Source: Nitrospirota bacterium
GTDB taxonomy: Bacteria > Nitrospirota > Thermodesulfovibrionia > Thermodesulfovibrionales > Dissulfurispiraceae
DNA length: 64,000 bases
Assembly (NCBI GenBank): GCA_004321915.1
Contig: SCQE01000021.1
Span: 186,001-250,000 of the forward strand
Direction: 5' to 3'
How positions within the stretch are numbered: the stretch's first letter is position 1; each line of letters opens with the position of its first letter. A program made the translations under genes and the position numbers. Shown here piece by piece: positions 8,588 through 17,302 of the stretch. The notes beneath the pieces are model-generated. The model saw only the letters and a program-made list of their open reading frames with translations. It made no database searches and was not told where the DNA came from.

Positions 8588-9046
8588 CTAAACGGCTCCG
8601 ATCTTTGTTTTGTCCTCTATGAGGCATATTTTTTTAAGTCTGTTGCCGTGCCTGCCGCCCTCGAAAGAAGTTGTAAGCCATGTCTTGACAATCTCCTTGG
8701 CCAGATCTTTCCCTATTATCCTGCCTCCCAGCACGAGTATATTGGCGTCGTTGTGAAGCCTGCTCATCCTTGCCGAAAAGAGCTCATTGCAGAGCGCGGC
8801 GCGCACATTCGGGAATTTATTCGCCACGATAGACATGCCGATCCCTGTGCCGCATATCAGTATGCCGCGTTCTATTTTTCCGGTCGAGACCGCAGATGAA
8901 ACCTTTTCCCCGAAGTCGGGATAATCGACCGAATCGGGGGTGTCGGTGCCGTAGTCCGTATATTCGTGTCCGAGGTCTTTTAGGACCGAAATGACCTCTC
9001 TTTTCATTTCGAGGCCGGCATGGTCAGAGCCTATGGCGATATGCAT
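8588..9046 (-). CDS. rpiB: Ribose-5-phosphate isomerase B
   Basis: Interconverts ribose-5-phosphate and ribulose-5-phosphate (RpiB/LacAB family). '[13 protein letters not shown]' begins the protein, and '[16 protein letters not shown]' carries the catalytic Cys and the phosphate-binding loop; '[12 protein letters not shown]' is also typical. ATG 9046 is chosen because AGGAGG lies about ten bases upstream and the family begins at this '[11 protein letters not shown]'. At 152 residues the length is normal. First gene of the rpiB-glyA-nrdR operon. Confidence 0.95.
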   Translation of the reverse strand: MHIAIGSDHAGLEMKREVISVLKDLGHEYTDYGTDTPDSVDYPDFGEKVSSAVSTGKIERGILICGTGIGMSIVANKFPNVRAALCNELFSARMSRLHNDANILVLGGRIIGKDLAKEIVKTWLTTSFEGGRHGNRLKKICLIEDKTKIGAV

Positions 9047-9121
9047 TCGGCGAATCCTCCTGAAAACGGCGCTAATAAAATACGATAAATAGAGTCTGTC
9101 CATAAACTCTACTCTTTCGTC

Positions 9122-9200
9122 TGTCATTCCCGAAGTTCTTAATCGGGAATCCAGTGTTTCCAATATGTTCTGGATCCCCGGGTCAAGCCCGAGGATGACA
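9122..9200. repeat. Palindromic intergenic repeat, copy 1
   Basis: Starts TGTCATTCCCG and ends CGAGGATGACA, with TGTCAT/ATGACA inverted ends. An internal CGGGAATCCAG faces CTGGATCCCCGGG. The same unit recurs at 17158-17232 and 18953-19037. It lies in the gap upstream of rpiB and carries no reading frame. Flanking GTCTGTCC and GGACAGAC also form an outer inverted pair (near 9097 and 9217). Confidence 0.9.
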
Positions 9201-9315
9201 ACTGCTTACTTTAAGGACAGACACTAAATAGCGAGTTTGTTATCATATAAAACGATTTCGGATGAAGTCAAGAAAACGGTAAACGGCTTCGATTACAGTT
9301 CAAGTATGCGGTATC

Positions 9316-9492
9316 TTAGCGGCGCAGCGCGATGTAAAGCATTACTATTATACCGCCGATGACCGAAAGGAACATGCCCTGCGTTGCCTGTATTGCGGCC
9401 TCTGCATAGGTGGTCTCAACCGGCATATAAAGAATCGAGTAGCCGGCAACGATCATTGATATCCCACATATAAGTAGAATGTGCCTGAACAT
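9316..9492 (-). CDS. Small two-helix membrane protein, unknown
   Basis: 58 residues from ATG 9492. Two hydrophobic segments, 'HILLICGISMIVAGYSILYM' and 'GMFLSVIGGIIVMLYIAL', are separated by a short polar loop, which predicts a small hairpin inner-membrane protein. An earlier in-frame start at 9558 would add 22 residues but overlap the divergent upstream region. I do not recognise the family. Coding status is likely but not certain. Confidence 0.5.
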   Translation of the reverse strand: MFRHILLICGISMIVAGYSILYMPVETTYAEAAIQATQGMFLSVIGGIIVMLYIALRR

Positions 9493-9582
9493 CGGATTAT
9501 TGCTAACTATAGCAGATAAAAGGCTTTGTGTAAAGATAAATTGCGCTCTGCCTTTCAAAAAAACTATAATCCAGATTGCGCT

Positions 9583-10671
9583 ATGAAAAACGTTACGGAT
9601 AATAATGTTTCATCTTTTTGGCAGAAGCCTTTTGCCCATGCGCTTATAATTGCGCTTGTCGGCTTGTTTGTCTATTCCGAGACTTTTTCTGTGCCGTTTC
9701 TTTTTGATGACGCTTCAGGCATTTCAGAAAATCCGCTGGTCAAAGACCTAAAGAATTTTTTGAGCATAGAGGGTTTTAAAAACAATATCAGCAATACAAG
9801 ATTCATAGGCTATCTCTCGTTTGCGATCAATTATAAGATTCATGGTGTTGAGCTGGCCGGTTACCATGCGGTCAATCTTGTAATCCATATCATAAATGCA
9901 CTGCTTGTTTACTATTTGATAATCTTTTCTTTCAGGACACCTGTCCTAAAAGACTCACTTTTAAAACATCGGACAAGGCACATCGCCTTTTTTGCCGCTT
10001 TGCTTTTTGTTTGTCACCCGATACAGACGCAGGCTGTTACATACATTGTCCAGAGATTTGCTTCTCTCGCTGCATTATTTTACCTGCTTTCTGTCGTTCT
10101 TTATGTGAAATGGAGACTGGACCGAAAGTGCGAATCCGGAAGTGAAAAGTCGGAAGACAAAGAATCTAAGAGTTCATGGCTTTGGTATGCGGGGGCTCTC
10201 TTATCGGCTGTTCTCGCTATGAAGACAAAAGAAATATCGTTTACCCTTCCGGTTGCGATTGCAGTTTATGAGTTTATGTTTTTTGAAGAAAAATCAAAAA
10301 AGAGAATTTTATTTCTTGTGCCGTTTATTGTAACAATGCTGATTATTCCTTTCAGCATGATCAATCTAAACAAGCCTGTCGGCAGCATTATGGATGACGT
10401 GGATACGTCGACAAGAGTACAGACATTACTTTCCCGCCCGGACTATTTGTTTACGCAAGTTAGAGTGATCATGACTTACATAAGACTTTTTTTCTTTCCA
10501 ATAAACCAAAATCTCGACTATGATTACCCACCCTCTCATTCGCTCTTTGAGCCTGAAGTATTCATGTCCTTATTATTTCTCGCAGCAATCGTCTCTGTCA
10601 GCATATATTTGCTTGTAAAATCAGGCGAAAAGATATCTGAGCGAAGGCTCATCTCATTCGGAATATTCTGA
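9583..10671 (+). pseudogene. TPR membrane protein, 5' part ended by in-frame TGA
   Basis: N-terminal multi-helix membrane part (~360 residues) of a protein resembling the membrane-plus-TPR family. 'PFLFDDASGISENP', 'NLVIHIINALLVYYL' and 'FVCHPIQTQAVTYIVQR' are typical of these large proteins, which resemble glycosyltransferase-like integral membrane proteins. The frame stops at TGA 10669-10671 after 'ISFGIF' and continues in the same frame at once as FFVTLSVESSIIPI. At that place relatives, as I recall them, carry Trp (TGG). A single G-to-A change would explain the break. ATG 9583 is preferred over an earlier GTG/ATG region because it starts the natural hydrophobic N terminus. Confidence 0.7.
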
Positions 10672-10683
10672 TTTTTTGTAACT

Positions 10684-11586
10684 TTGTCTGTGGAATCAAG
10701 CATAATTCCGATTGTTGATGTGATTTTCGAACATCGCGTCTATCTGCCTTCCGTTGGTTTTTTTACGGCTGGCAGCATTGCAATTTTTACGGCTGCCGAG
10801 CGATTACGGATAAAAAGCAAACCCGTCTTTTATGGTTGTGCCTTAATAGTGGCAGTTCTTTCAAGCGCAGCATACCTAAGAAATACTGTCTGGATAACAG
10901 ACTTTTCCTTATGGGAGGATGTTGTCAGCAAAAGTCCTAACAATGAACGAGCGCATAACAATCTTGGCAACGCATACCTAAGACTCGGACATATTGACAA
11001 AGCTATAGAAATGTTTAACAGATCAATATCGCTGGCGCCTAAATATAACTTACCTTATCACAATTTAGGAGAGGCGTATCTCGCAAAAGACGAAACGGAA
11101 AGGGCTATTGAGCATTATAAGAAATCGATTTCGATGAGCCCATCATACTTCAAAAGCTACATGGGGCTGGGAATAGCTTATTCTCAAATTGACGATGACG
11201 ATAATGCGATAAAGAATTACAAAAAAGCGCTTGAACTGGATCCTGCATCAGAAATTGCCTTAAATGCTATTGGTCTTTACTATGCAAAGAAAACTGACTA
11301 CCAACAAGCTATTTCATATTACAGCAAGGCATTAGCGGCCAACAAAATATATTCCCCTGCTTACGCAAATATGGGGAAAGCATATATTGAATTTGGGGAG
11401 TTTGACAAGGCTATCCTTCATCTAACCCGCGCAATTGAGTTAAAGCCTGATCTTGTTTCCGCCTATGTCGGCAGGGCAATGGCTTATTCAAAAAAAGGCG
11501 AGAGCAATCTTGCATTGCAGGATTTTCAGAAAGCTTGCGAGATAGGGAATAATGATGCGTGCAAGAAAGTTAAGGGGTTACGTTGA
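10684..11586 (+). pseudogene. TPR membrane protein, 3' part (same frame after TGA)
   Basis: In-frame continuation of the gene at 9583. It has the last membrane helices ('GFFTAGSIAIF', 'YGCALIVAVLSSAAYL'), the loop 'DFSLWEDVVSKSPNNERAHNNLG', and then about five to six tetratricopeptide repeats of 34 residues (signature pairs such as 'AYLRLGHIDKAIEMF', 'ALELDPAS', 'AIELKPDL'). TTG 10684 or another internal start could in principle give a separate TPR protein, but no SD precedes it, and the natural reading is one broken 667-residue gene. Base composition is AT-richer than the flanking housekeeping genes. Confidence 0.7.
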
Positions 11587-11662
11587 GCAATATTATTTTC
11601 AGCAACTTAACGTATAGTTATCAGACAGATTCTTGTTGGTGCGATAAGGTATAATTAACAAT

Positions 11663-11950
11663 ATGAGGATTTCAGAAGAAAAAATAAGCTTTATTAAACA
11701 GGAGATTACAACCCTGCTGCCCGACGCTTCAATCTATCTTTTCGGGTCACGCGTTGATGACAGTAAGAGAGGCGGCGACATAGATATAATGATTCTCTCT
11801 AATAGAAAGCTGGGCTGGAAAGAAAAGTCTCTGTTAAGGTGGAAATACTTTAGTAAATACGGCGAACAAAAGATAGACTTGATAACCTTTTTGTTTGGAG
11901 AGGACTGCCCTTTCAAACAGATAGTTTTAGAGAAAGGTGTGAAATTGTGA
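11663..11950 (+). CDS. MNT-type nucleotidyltransferase (antitoxin-like)
   Basis: 95-residue minimal nucleotidyltransferase. The catalytic signature 'FGSRVDDSKRGGDIDIMI' gives GS followed by DxD, with a later Asp in 'KIDLITF'. In HEPN/MNT (HepT/MntA) modules this protein AMPylates or otherwise neutralises the HEPN toxin encoded next to it. The downstream gene overlaps by four bases (GTGA) and encodes exactly such a partner. Substrate and activity are inferred from the family. Confidence 0.85.
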   Translation: MRISEEKISFIKQEITTLLPDASIYLFGSRVDDSKRGGDIDIMILSNRKLGWKEKSLLRWKYFSKYGEQKIDLITFLFGEDCPFKQIVLEKGVKL

Positions 11951-12426
11951 AAACTGAAAAATTGATGGCAGCCGAACTGAAGGAGAATTTTGACGGCCTA
12001 TACCGCGCTTTGGAAATAATGAAGTATTCGTTAAATAAGTGCAAAGAAATAGGCATAAAAGAAGCGTATCCATTAACAGAACTCGACACCTTTGAGAACC
12101 TGACTTCAAGATTCGCAAGAACAAGCGACATCTATACGCAGAAAATAATGAAAGGGATAACGCTGATCTCAAGGGAAGACGCCGAGACATTTCTCGACAG
12201 GGCTAATTTATTTGAAAAGCTGAATATAGCTTCTGCCGATGAACTGAAAATGATAAGGGACTTGAGAAACGAGATTGCTCACGAGTACAGACTGACTGAC
12301 ATATCTGAAATATTTGAGGCAGTTCTTGAATATAGCGATATCCTGCTTAAAATCATAGAAAAGACAAATAGGTTTGCCCAAGAAAAAGGCTGGGTTGAAA
12401 AAAACAATGCTACTTCAGCAGTTTGA
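11947..12426 (+). CDS. HEPN-domain protein (HepT-like toxin)
   Basis: 159-residue all-helical protein with the RxxxxH ribonuclease-type motif in 'RDLRNEIAHEY' near residue ~108, the hallmark of HepT-like HEPN toxins. The GTG start overlaps the stop of the nucleotidyltransferase gene, so the pair is translationally coupled, as in MntA/HepT systems. Its 3' end overlaps by 17 bases with the convergent gene at 12410. Confidence 0.8.
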   Translation: MKTEKLMAAELKENFDGLYRALEIMKYSLNKCKEIGIKEAYPLTELDTFENLTSRFARTSDIYTQKIMKGITLISREDAETFLDRANLFEKLNIASADELKMIRDLRNEIAHEYRLTDISEIFEAVLEYSDILLKIIEKTNRFAQEKGWVEKNNATSAV

Positions 12427-12664
12427 CGAGGGCGGCGATAACTGCGGCTTGAGCAACGAGCATTCCGGCAACCCATTTAATGATATCCACTTTAAGTTCG
12501 GCCATATCTCGCTTTAGATTCAGTTCAAGCTCTTTAAGGTCTGTTTTGGTTGCAAGTTTGTCCTCGACTATTTCGGCGAGTGTTTCGGCTTTCACTTGCT
12601 TGTTATTTTCATGAGCATTATAAAAATACCGATATTCATGGTGATGAGAACACCCATCATCCAT
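12410..12664 (-). CDS. Coiled-coil membrane protein, diverged duplicate with altered N terminus
   Basis: 84 residues. From 'AETLAEIVEDKLATKTDLKE' onward it is nearly identical to the protein at 13302-13583: an amphipathic coiled coil followed by the C-terminal membrane helix 'WVAGMLVAQAAVIAALVKLL'. The first ~26 residues (His/Tyr-rich 'GCSHHHEYRYF') differ completely, while the other copy has a normal 'THAYVKRLRAVGFTEDQAEA' start. It is likely a truncated or recombined paralogue; expression is doubtful. The architecture resembles DUF1640/CCDC90-like small coiled-coil membrane proteins. Function unknown. Confidence 0.5.
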   Translation of the reverse strand: MDDGCSHHHEYRYFYNAHENNKQVKAETLAEIVEDKLATKTDLKELELNLKRDMAELKVDIIKWVAGMLVAQAAVIAALVKLLK

Positions 12665-12737
12665 TTTACCAGCCTTATATCGCCACGGATTTCAACGATC
12701 GCATGCTCGATGCTTGAGAGTCGTTCTTCTTGCATTT

Positions 12738-12777
12738 GAAAAATCAAATAGTCGCTGTCGTTGTTTTAGTGTTTAAA
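12738..12777. repeat. Short intergenic repeat, copy A
   Basis: About 40 bases (GAAAAATCAAATAGTCGCTG and following, ending TTTAAA) match 13694-13733 with a few differences. Each copy lies just past the 3' end of a reverse-strand gene or overlaps it (here the end of the gene at 12773). It is part of the segment duplicated with the coiled-coil genes. Confidence 0.7.
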
Positions 12778-13195
12778 GGAGATTAAAGCGTTTGAGGACT
12801 TCGGCCACGCTTGAATCGGTCTTGCTGAGGTCTCTCAGAGACAAAATGAGAGAATGTAATTGATTCTTGTTTTCCGAGATGTCGTCCTCCATCTTTCGAA
12901 CCTTGTCTTCGAAAGGGCGGACCATAGTTCGCCTGTCCCAGATAGCAAAGCCTATTACAGCAACAACCAGAGTAGTGAATATGGCAGACATACGGTTAAG
13001 CTGAGAATTAATATCCTCAAAACGTTTGTTCATATCCTCAAGCCGTTTGTCCATCGCATCAATCTTAGTTTCAAGTCTTACAAGTCTCTCTGTTACCCCT
13101 CTCTCGTTCACTACTGGAGTTTTATTTTCAGCAAACGACTTGGAAGATATAAACAGCGCTAAAATCAGGACAATTATGTTTGCATATCTTTGCAT
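12773..13195 (-). CDS. Secreted or membrane coiled-coil protein, unknown
   Basis: 140 residues from ATG 13195 (a TTG at 13201 adds two). The N-terminal hydrophobic segment 'IIVLILALFISSKSFAENK' looks like a signal peptide ending SFA/EN. A heptad-like coiled coil follows ('RLVRLETKIDAMDKRLEDM' and onward), then the membrane helix 'IFTTLVVAVIGFAIW' (~77-91) and a second charged helical part. The layout resembles its neighbours at 12410 and 13302 (coiled coil next to a membrane helix), but the sequence differs. No known function. Confidence 0.6.
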   Translation of the reverse strand: MQRYANIIVLILALFISSKSFAENKTPVVNERGVTERLVRLETKIDAMDKRLEDMNKRFEDINSQLNRMSAIFTTLVVAVIGFAIWDRRTMVRPFEDKVRKMEDDISENKNQLHSLILSLRDLSKTDSSVAEVLKRFNLL

Positions 13196-13301
13196 ACACA
13201 AAGTTTATCATCTAAAATTGTTTGAAGTCAACAGATAGATAATGATAGAAATAAACAAAAACGGTAGATTTAGAATACGACAGGCTTTGCGTTGATTTGC
13301 G

Positions 13302-13583
13302 CTATTTCAGTAGCTTCACAAGGGCGGCGATAACTGCGGCTTGGGCAACGAGCATACCGGCAACCCATTTTACAATATCAGTAACTATGGCAGCTTTAAG
13401 TTCGGCCATCTCTCGCCGCAGGTTCAGTTCAAGCTCTTTAAGGTCTGTTTTGGTTGCAAGCTTGTCCTCGACTATTTCGGCGAGTGTTTCGGCCTGAGCC
13501 TCAGCTTGATCTTCTGTAAAGCCGACTGCCCTGAGCCTTTTTACATATGCATGGGTGTCGAATGTCAATGCTCCGGATTTCAT
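13302..13583 (-). CDS. DUF1640-like coiled-coil membrane protein
   Basis: 93 residues from ATG 13583. 'THAYVKRLRAVGFTEDQAEAQ' leads into the coiled coil 'AEIVEDKLATKTDLKELELN' and a C-terminal transmembrane helix ('WVAGMLVAQAAVIAALVKLL'). This organisation, 'GF(T/S)xxQAEA' followed by 'LATKxDL' and a tail anchor, is typical of bacterial DUF1640-type proteins, whose role is unknown. A truncated paralogue lies at 12410-12664. An earlier in-frame start at 13895 would run through the terminator and into the pilin gene and is rejected. Confidence 0.75.
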   Translation of the reverse strand: MKSGALTFDTHAYVKRLRAVGFTEDQAEAQAETLAEIVEDKLATKTDLKELELNLRREMAELKAAIVTDIVKWVAGMLVAQAAVIAALVKLLK

Positions 13584-13652
13584 AATTGTAATTATACCTG
13601 TTGATAATTGAAGATTACAAGACAACGCGCGAAGAAAAATGATGCAAACACC

Positions 13653-13686
13653 AAAAAAAGAGGAGGGCAATTGCCCTCCTCTTTTT
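13653..13686 (-). terminator. Rho-independent terminator of the pilin gene
   Basis: A perfect 32-bp palindrome (13655-13686) centred on CAATTG, with an A-run on one side and a T-run on the other, so it could work in both directions. It lies 65 bases past the stop of the pilin gene on the reverse strand and gives a GC-rich stem followed by a U-tract. Confidence 0.9.
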
Positions 13687-13693
13687 CTCATCT

Positions 13694-13733
13694 GAAAATT
13701 AAATGGTCGCTGTCCCTGTTTTAGTGGTTTAAA
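13694..13733. repeat. Short intergenic repeat, copy B
   Basis: GAAAATTAAATGGTCGCTGT and following, ending TTTAAA, matches 12738-12777. A partial echo (TTCTTGTTTTAGTGTT, about 13743-13758) follows immediately and overlaps the end of the pilin gene. Confidence 0.65.
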
Positions 13734-13750
13734 TAGGAACTGTTCTTGTT

Positions 13751-14542
13751 TTAGTGTTCGAGAATCATGCCGAGGGTGCAAAGGGTGTTTACGTTTGTTG
13801 CAACCGCCCACCTTGCAGGTGCAGAGGCCACGTTGGCTGCCGCATTTGCTGTCTGAGCAATTGCAGCCCCGGTATTGGCAGCATCGTTTGCACAACCTAG
13901 ATTAACTATTGATCCGCCCTCCCCTGAGTCGGCGCCGTCATAAATCTTGTCTATGGCTATTGCAACATCCAAAGGCATGCCGGTAAAGTAAAGAACATTT
14001 TTCTTCTGCACAATGCCAGCTAAAGTCAGTCTCAGATTAGTAAAACCTACTGTAACCGTCTGGTTAGCCGAGAATTCGCCATCAACCTTTGTCTGTCCGA
14101 CGTTCTTGCTGTCAGCGCACTGGGTGGCAGGAGCTGCACCGGGTGCCGCATCAAAGAGTTTGCTTTTTACAATTTGGCAAGGATCAATACCTACTCTTCT
14201 CATGGCTGCTATTACTCTTACTCTATCGGCATCCGCAGCAAGAAGGTCTGTGGCGGCTCCGTCCATATAACCATCAAGATTGTCAGCAAAGGCAATTGTT
14301 CCGCCATTCCTACTTGTATCCGCCAAATTCTGTCCTGTCTTGTCATAGTACTGGTTGACCATTGTCTGCCACTTTCCGACATATGCATTTGCAAATTCCT
14401 TTATCTGCGAACCTTTGATAACATCTCTGCCTTTCATAATTGAGCCTATGATTATACCGATAATAACGAGCACGATCGCCATTTCGATGAGCGTAAAGCC
14501 TTTTTCATTTCCAGCAGCCAATCTCTTATGCAATTTCCTCAT
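13751..14542 (-). CDS. Type IV pilin-like prepilin
   Basis: 263 residues. The prepilin peptidase site is 'NEKG/FTLIEMAIVLVIIG', with Glu at mature position 5 and a hydrophobic helix, followed by 'GRDVIKGSQIKEFANAYVGKWQTMV', as in pilins and pseudopilins. The C-terminal globular part is Ala/Asp-rich with several Cys that may form disulfides; at this length it is more like a large or minor pilin than a compact major pilin. AGGAGG precedes ATG 14542. It is monocistronic, with a good promoter upstream and a strong terminator downstream. No other pilus genes are in the window. Confidence 0.85.
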   Translation of the reverse strand: MRKLHKRLAAGNEKGFTLIEMAIVLVIIGIIIGSIMKGRDVIKGSQIKEFANAYVGKWQTMVNQYYDKTGQNLADTSRNGGTIAFADNLDGYMDGAATDLLAADADRVRVIAAMRRVGIDPCQIVKSKLFDAAPGAAPATQCADSKNVGQTKVDGEFSANQTVTVGFTNLRLTLAGIVQKKNVLYFTGMPLDVAIAIDKIYDGADSGEGGSIVNLGCANDAANTGAAIAQTANAAANVASAPARWAVATNVNTLCTLGMILEH

Positions 14543-14859
14543 TTGAACCTCCTAAAATTTTTATTGTTTATTAAACCGCATCTGGACTTTCCCCCCACTT
14601 CAATACCTTATTATTGACCACCCCCTCGTATAAAATTTGTTGATAGAAGAGTTAGCGCTTTAAAAATAAATTTCAAGAAAACGTTACTAATTAAAGCAGA
14701 TTATAAGCATGTTGTCAAGGTTAATATTACCTGCACCGCGTTTTAAATTAAAAAATACTAAACCACGTACATTGCCGGTGAGAATCTGTGTTATACTATT
14801 CTTTAAATCTAAGGGTTGTAACAGGTGCGATTTTTGCCTGTTTTATTAATGGAGGGGAT
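14543..14859. other. Divergent intergenic region between pilin and bamA
   Basis: 317 bases, AT-rich, no gene seen. It holds the reverse-strand pilin promoter (14690-14718) and, on the forward strand, a -10-like TATACT at 14792-14797 without a convincing -35 box, which may serve bamA. The bamA Shine-Dalgarno GGAGGGG lies just before 14860. Confidence 0.6.
14690..14718 (-). promoter_or_regulatory. Sigma70-type promoter of the pilin gene
   Basis: On the reverse strand TTGACA (14718-14713) is separated by exactly 17 bases from TTTAAT (14695-14690). The predicted start near 14683 gives a leader of about 140 bases before the pilin ATG. Confidence 0.65.
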
Positions 14860-17118
14860 ATGGCGAGGAATATATTGACGACCTTTATTCTTTTGGCCTT
14901 TTTGCTTGTTTCGACATCGCAGGTATTTGCGGAAGAGCAGCCTATCGTAACGGCAATAGAGGTGAAGGGGCTTAAACGTATAGAGGAAGGCGCGATAAGG
15001 GCGCGGGTCTCCCAGAAAATAAGCACGCCGCTTTCTCAGGACAAGACAACCGAAGACATAAAAACAATCTACAAAATGGGTTATTTCGACAACGTAAAGG
15101 TCGACATAGAACCTTTCGAAGGCGGGATAAAAATAGTTTATGTCGTGGTTGAAAAGCCGACTATCGTCAAAGTGGAATTACAGGGCCATAAAAAATACGA
15201 TACGGAACAGTTGATGGAGAAAATCACATTGACTGCCGGAGCGATAGCAGATATAAACCTGATAAACGAAAACGCCGCAAAGCTGCGGGCTTACTATGAG
15301 GATGAGGGCTACTATCTTGCAACGGTGGTCCCGGTCGTAAGCAAGGCAAAAGACGGGGAAGTTGTAGTCACCTACCAGATCGAGGAAAACAACAAGGTCA
15401 AGATAAGGAGTATCTCCATAATCGGAAACAGCGCCATGTCCGAAAGGAAGATCAAGAAAGCGATAAAAACTGAAGAGAGAGGTTTTTTTAAATTCTGGGG
15501 CGGCTATTTAAAGAGGGAGGAATTAGCCTTAGATGTGCTCAGAATTAAAGAGCTTTACTTCAACAACGGATACATCAAGGCCGCAGTGGGCGAACCTAAA
15601 GTTGAGCTCGATGATGACAAAAAAGGCATGAGGATCACTATCACGGTATCCGAAGGTCAGCAGTTCAAAGTATCATCTATTGATATTGCGGGCAACAAGG
15701 CTTTTTCGAAAGACGAACTTAATCAGTTGATTAAACTAGCTCCTAAAGCGGTCTTTAACAAAAAGAAGCTGACCCAAGATGTTGCGGCGCTTTCTGATAA
15801 ATACTCGGACAACGGCTTTGCCCTTGCTTCGGTCACGCCTGACCTTACTTCCAACGATGAGACCCGCGAAACAAAGGTTACCTATAAGATTGATGAGGGC
15901 GACAAATACAGCATCGGAAGGGTCGAGATTTCGGGCAACACTAAAACGAGAGATAAGGTCATACGCAGGGAAGTAAGGGTTGACGAGGGCGAAACATATT
16001 CGGCCTCAAAGATAAAAAGGAGCGAAGATAGGCTAAAAAACCTTCAGTTTTTCGAAACTGTCGACATGGCCCAAAAACCAAAGCAGGAAGACAAGACCGT
16101 AGATCTTGATGTAAAAGTAAAAGAGAAGAATACCGGGTTCCTGAGCATCGGCGGAGGTTACAGCTCTGTCGATAAGCTTGTTGCGATGATTGACATTACA
16201 CAGGGCAACCTATTTGGAAAAGGACAACTCATAAAACTGCGCGGAGAGTTAGGCGGCAGAAGCACCTACTACGAACTGGCCTTCAGAGACCCTTACTTTC
16301 TCGATTATCCGGTATCCTTCGGGACGAGTATTTACAGGTCTTTCAGGGATTACGGCAACTATGAAAGGCGGTCAACCGGGTTCGATGTTTCGTTGGGCAA
16401 GAGCTTCTGGGAATATTGGGGCGCTTCTATTACTTATGGGCTGGATGTTTCGACCATTGCCAATGTCAGAGACGACGCTTCGCAGTATGTCAAAGACCAG
16501 TCAGGAGAAAGCACAACAAGCAGCATAGGGTATTCTATCGGCAGGGACACAAGGGACAACCACCTTGACCCGACAAGAGGCTCCAAAATAGCCTTGTACG
16601 AAACATTTGCGGGTTTGGGCGGCACTAACGCCTTTGCAAAAGCTCTGCTCGACGCGGGCTGGTTTTATCCCATACCTCTTTTTGAGGATACGCCCACAAC
16701 CTATCACTTGCGGGGAAGGGCCGGCACTGCAGGCGGTATTCTGGGAAAAGAGTTGCCGATCTATGAGAAGTATTACATTGGCGGTATAAATACGGTGCGC
16801 GGTCTCGGATACGGCGACGGCGGGCCTAAAGACCCGAACGGAGAGCCTATCGGCGGCTTTAAGGAGTTGATCATAAACAACGAAATAATATTCCCCATAG
16901 TGCCGGAACTGCGTTTTAAGGGTGTTGTGTTCTTTGATATGGGCAGGGCATACGGAGATGGCGAAACATTCGGGAGCTCGCTGCGGCGCACTGCAGGGGC
17001 GGGTATAAGATGGATGTCGCCGATAGGGCCGTTGAGGGTCGAATGGGGAAATAATCTTTCGCCGAGAAAAGGCGAAGCAGGCAGTAAAATGGAATTTACT
17101 TTCGGGACATTCTTCTAA
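14860..17118 (+). CDS. bamA: Outer membrane protein assembly factor BamA
   Basis: Central beta-barrel insertase of the BAM complex. 752 residues from ATG 14860, which has GGAGGGG upstream and opens with a clear signal peptide ('ILTTFILLAFLLVSTSQVFA' then EEQ). Five POTRA repeats are visible between residues ~27 and ~420 (e.g. 'VTAIEVKGLKRIEEGAI', 'VKIRSISIIGNSAMSERKI', 'SIGRVEISGNTKTRDKVI'). The barrel starts near 'GFLSIGGGYSS' and has the conserved loop-6 motif as 'NTVRGLGYG' and an aromatic C-terminal residue ('FTFGTFF'). It heads the operon with skp, lpxD, fabZ, lpxA and lpxI. Confidence 0.95.
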   Translation: MARNILTTFILLAFLLVSTSQVFAEEQPIVTAIEVKGLKRIEEGAIRARVSQKISTPLSQDKTTEDIKTIYKMGYFDNVKVDIEPFEGGIKIVYVVVEKPTIVKVELQGHKKYDTEQLMEKITLTAGAIADINLINENAAKLRAYYEDEGYYLATVVPVVSKAKDGEVVVTYQIEENNKVKIRSISIIGNSAMSERKIKKAIKTEERGFFKFWGGYLKREELALDVLRIKELYFNNGYIKAAVGEPKVELDDDKKGMRITITVSEGQQFKVSSIDIAGNKAFSKDELNQLIKLAPKAVFNKKKLTQDVAALSDKYSDNGFALASVTPDLTSNDETRETKVTYKIDEGDKYSIGRVEISGNTKTRDKVIRREVRVDEGETYSASKIKRSEDRLKNLQFFETVDMAQKPKQEDKTVDLDVKVKEKNTGFLSIGGGYSSVDKLVAMIDITQGNLFGKGQLIKLRGELGGRSTYYELAFRDPYFLDYPVSFGTSIYRSFRDYGNYERRSTGFDVSLGKSFWEYWGASITYGLDVSTIANVRDDASQYVKDQSGESTTSSIGYSIGRDTRDNHLDPTRGSKIALYETFAGLGGTNAFAKALLDAGWFYPIPLFEDTPTTYHLRGRAGTAGGILGKELPIYEKYYIGGINTVRGLGYGDGGPKDPNGEPIGGFKELIINNEIIFPIVPELRFKGVVFFDMGRAYGDGETFGSSLRRTAGAGIRWMSPIGPLRVEWGNNLSPRKGEAGSKMEFTFGTFF

Positions 17119-17157
17119 AGTGGTTACTAAGGAATACATTTACAATGCTACATGATT

Positions 17158-17232
17158 TGTCATTCCCGCGAAGGCGGGAATCCAGAAATATCTTGAAAAT
17201 ACTGGATCCCCGGGTCAAGCCCGAGGATGACA
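17158..17232. repeat. Palindromic intergenic repeat, copy 2
   Basis: TGTCATTCCCGCG to CGAGGATGACA with inverted ends. Internal CCCGCGAAGGCGGG makes a small hairpin, and CCAG...CTGG brackets the centre. It lies between bamA and skp and is about 40 bases past the bamA stop, so it would be transcribed if the operon runs through. Confidence 0.9.
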
Positions 17233-17302
17233 GATATGAGGCTTTGTCATGTTAGTTCTTAGTAGTTCTTAAAAATAACAAATTAACAACCGGAGGACAG
17301 TA

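Noticed and set aside
10669-10671. TGA as a selenocysteine codon
   Set aside because: The surrounding residues are hydrophobic membrane sequence with no redox motif and no convincing downstream SECIS hairpin; a Trp-to-stop change is simpler.
13584-13895. Extended N terminus of the coiled-coil gene up to 13895
   Set aside because: It would be translated through the palindromic terminator and antiparallel part of the pilin gene and gives a Cys-rich nonsense sequence.
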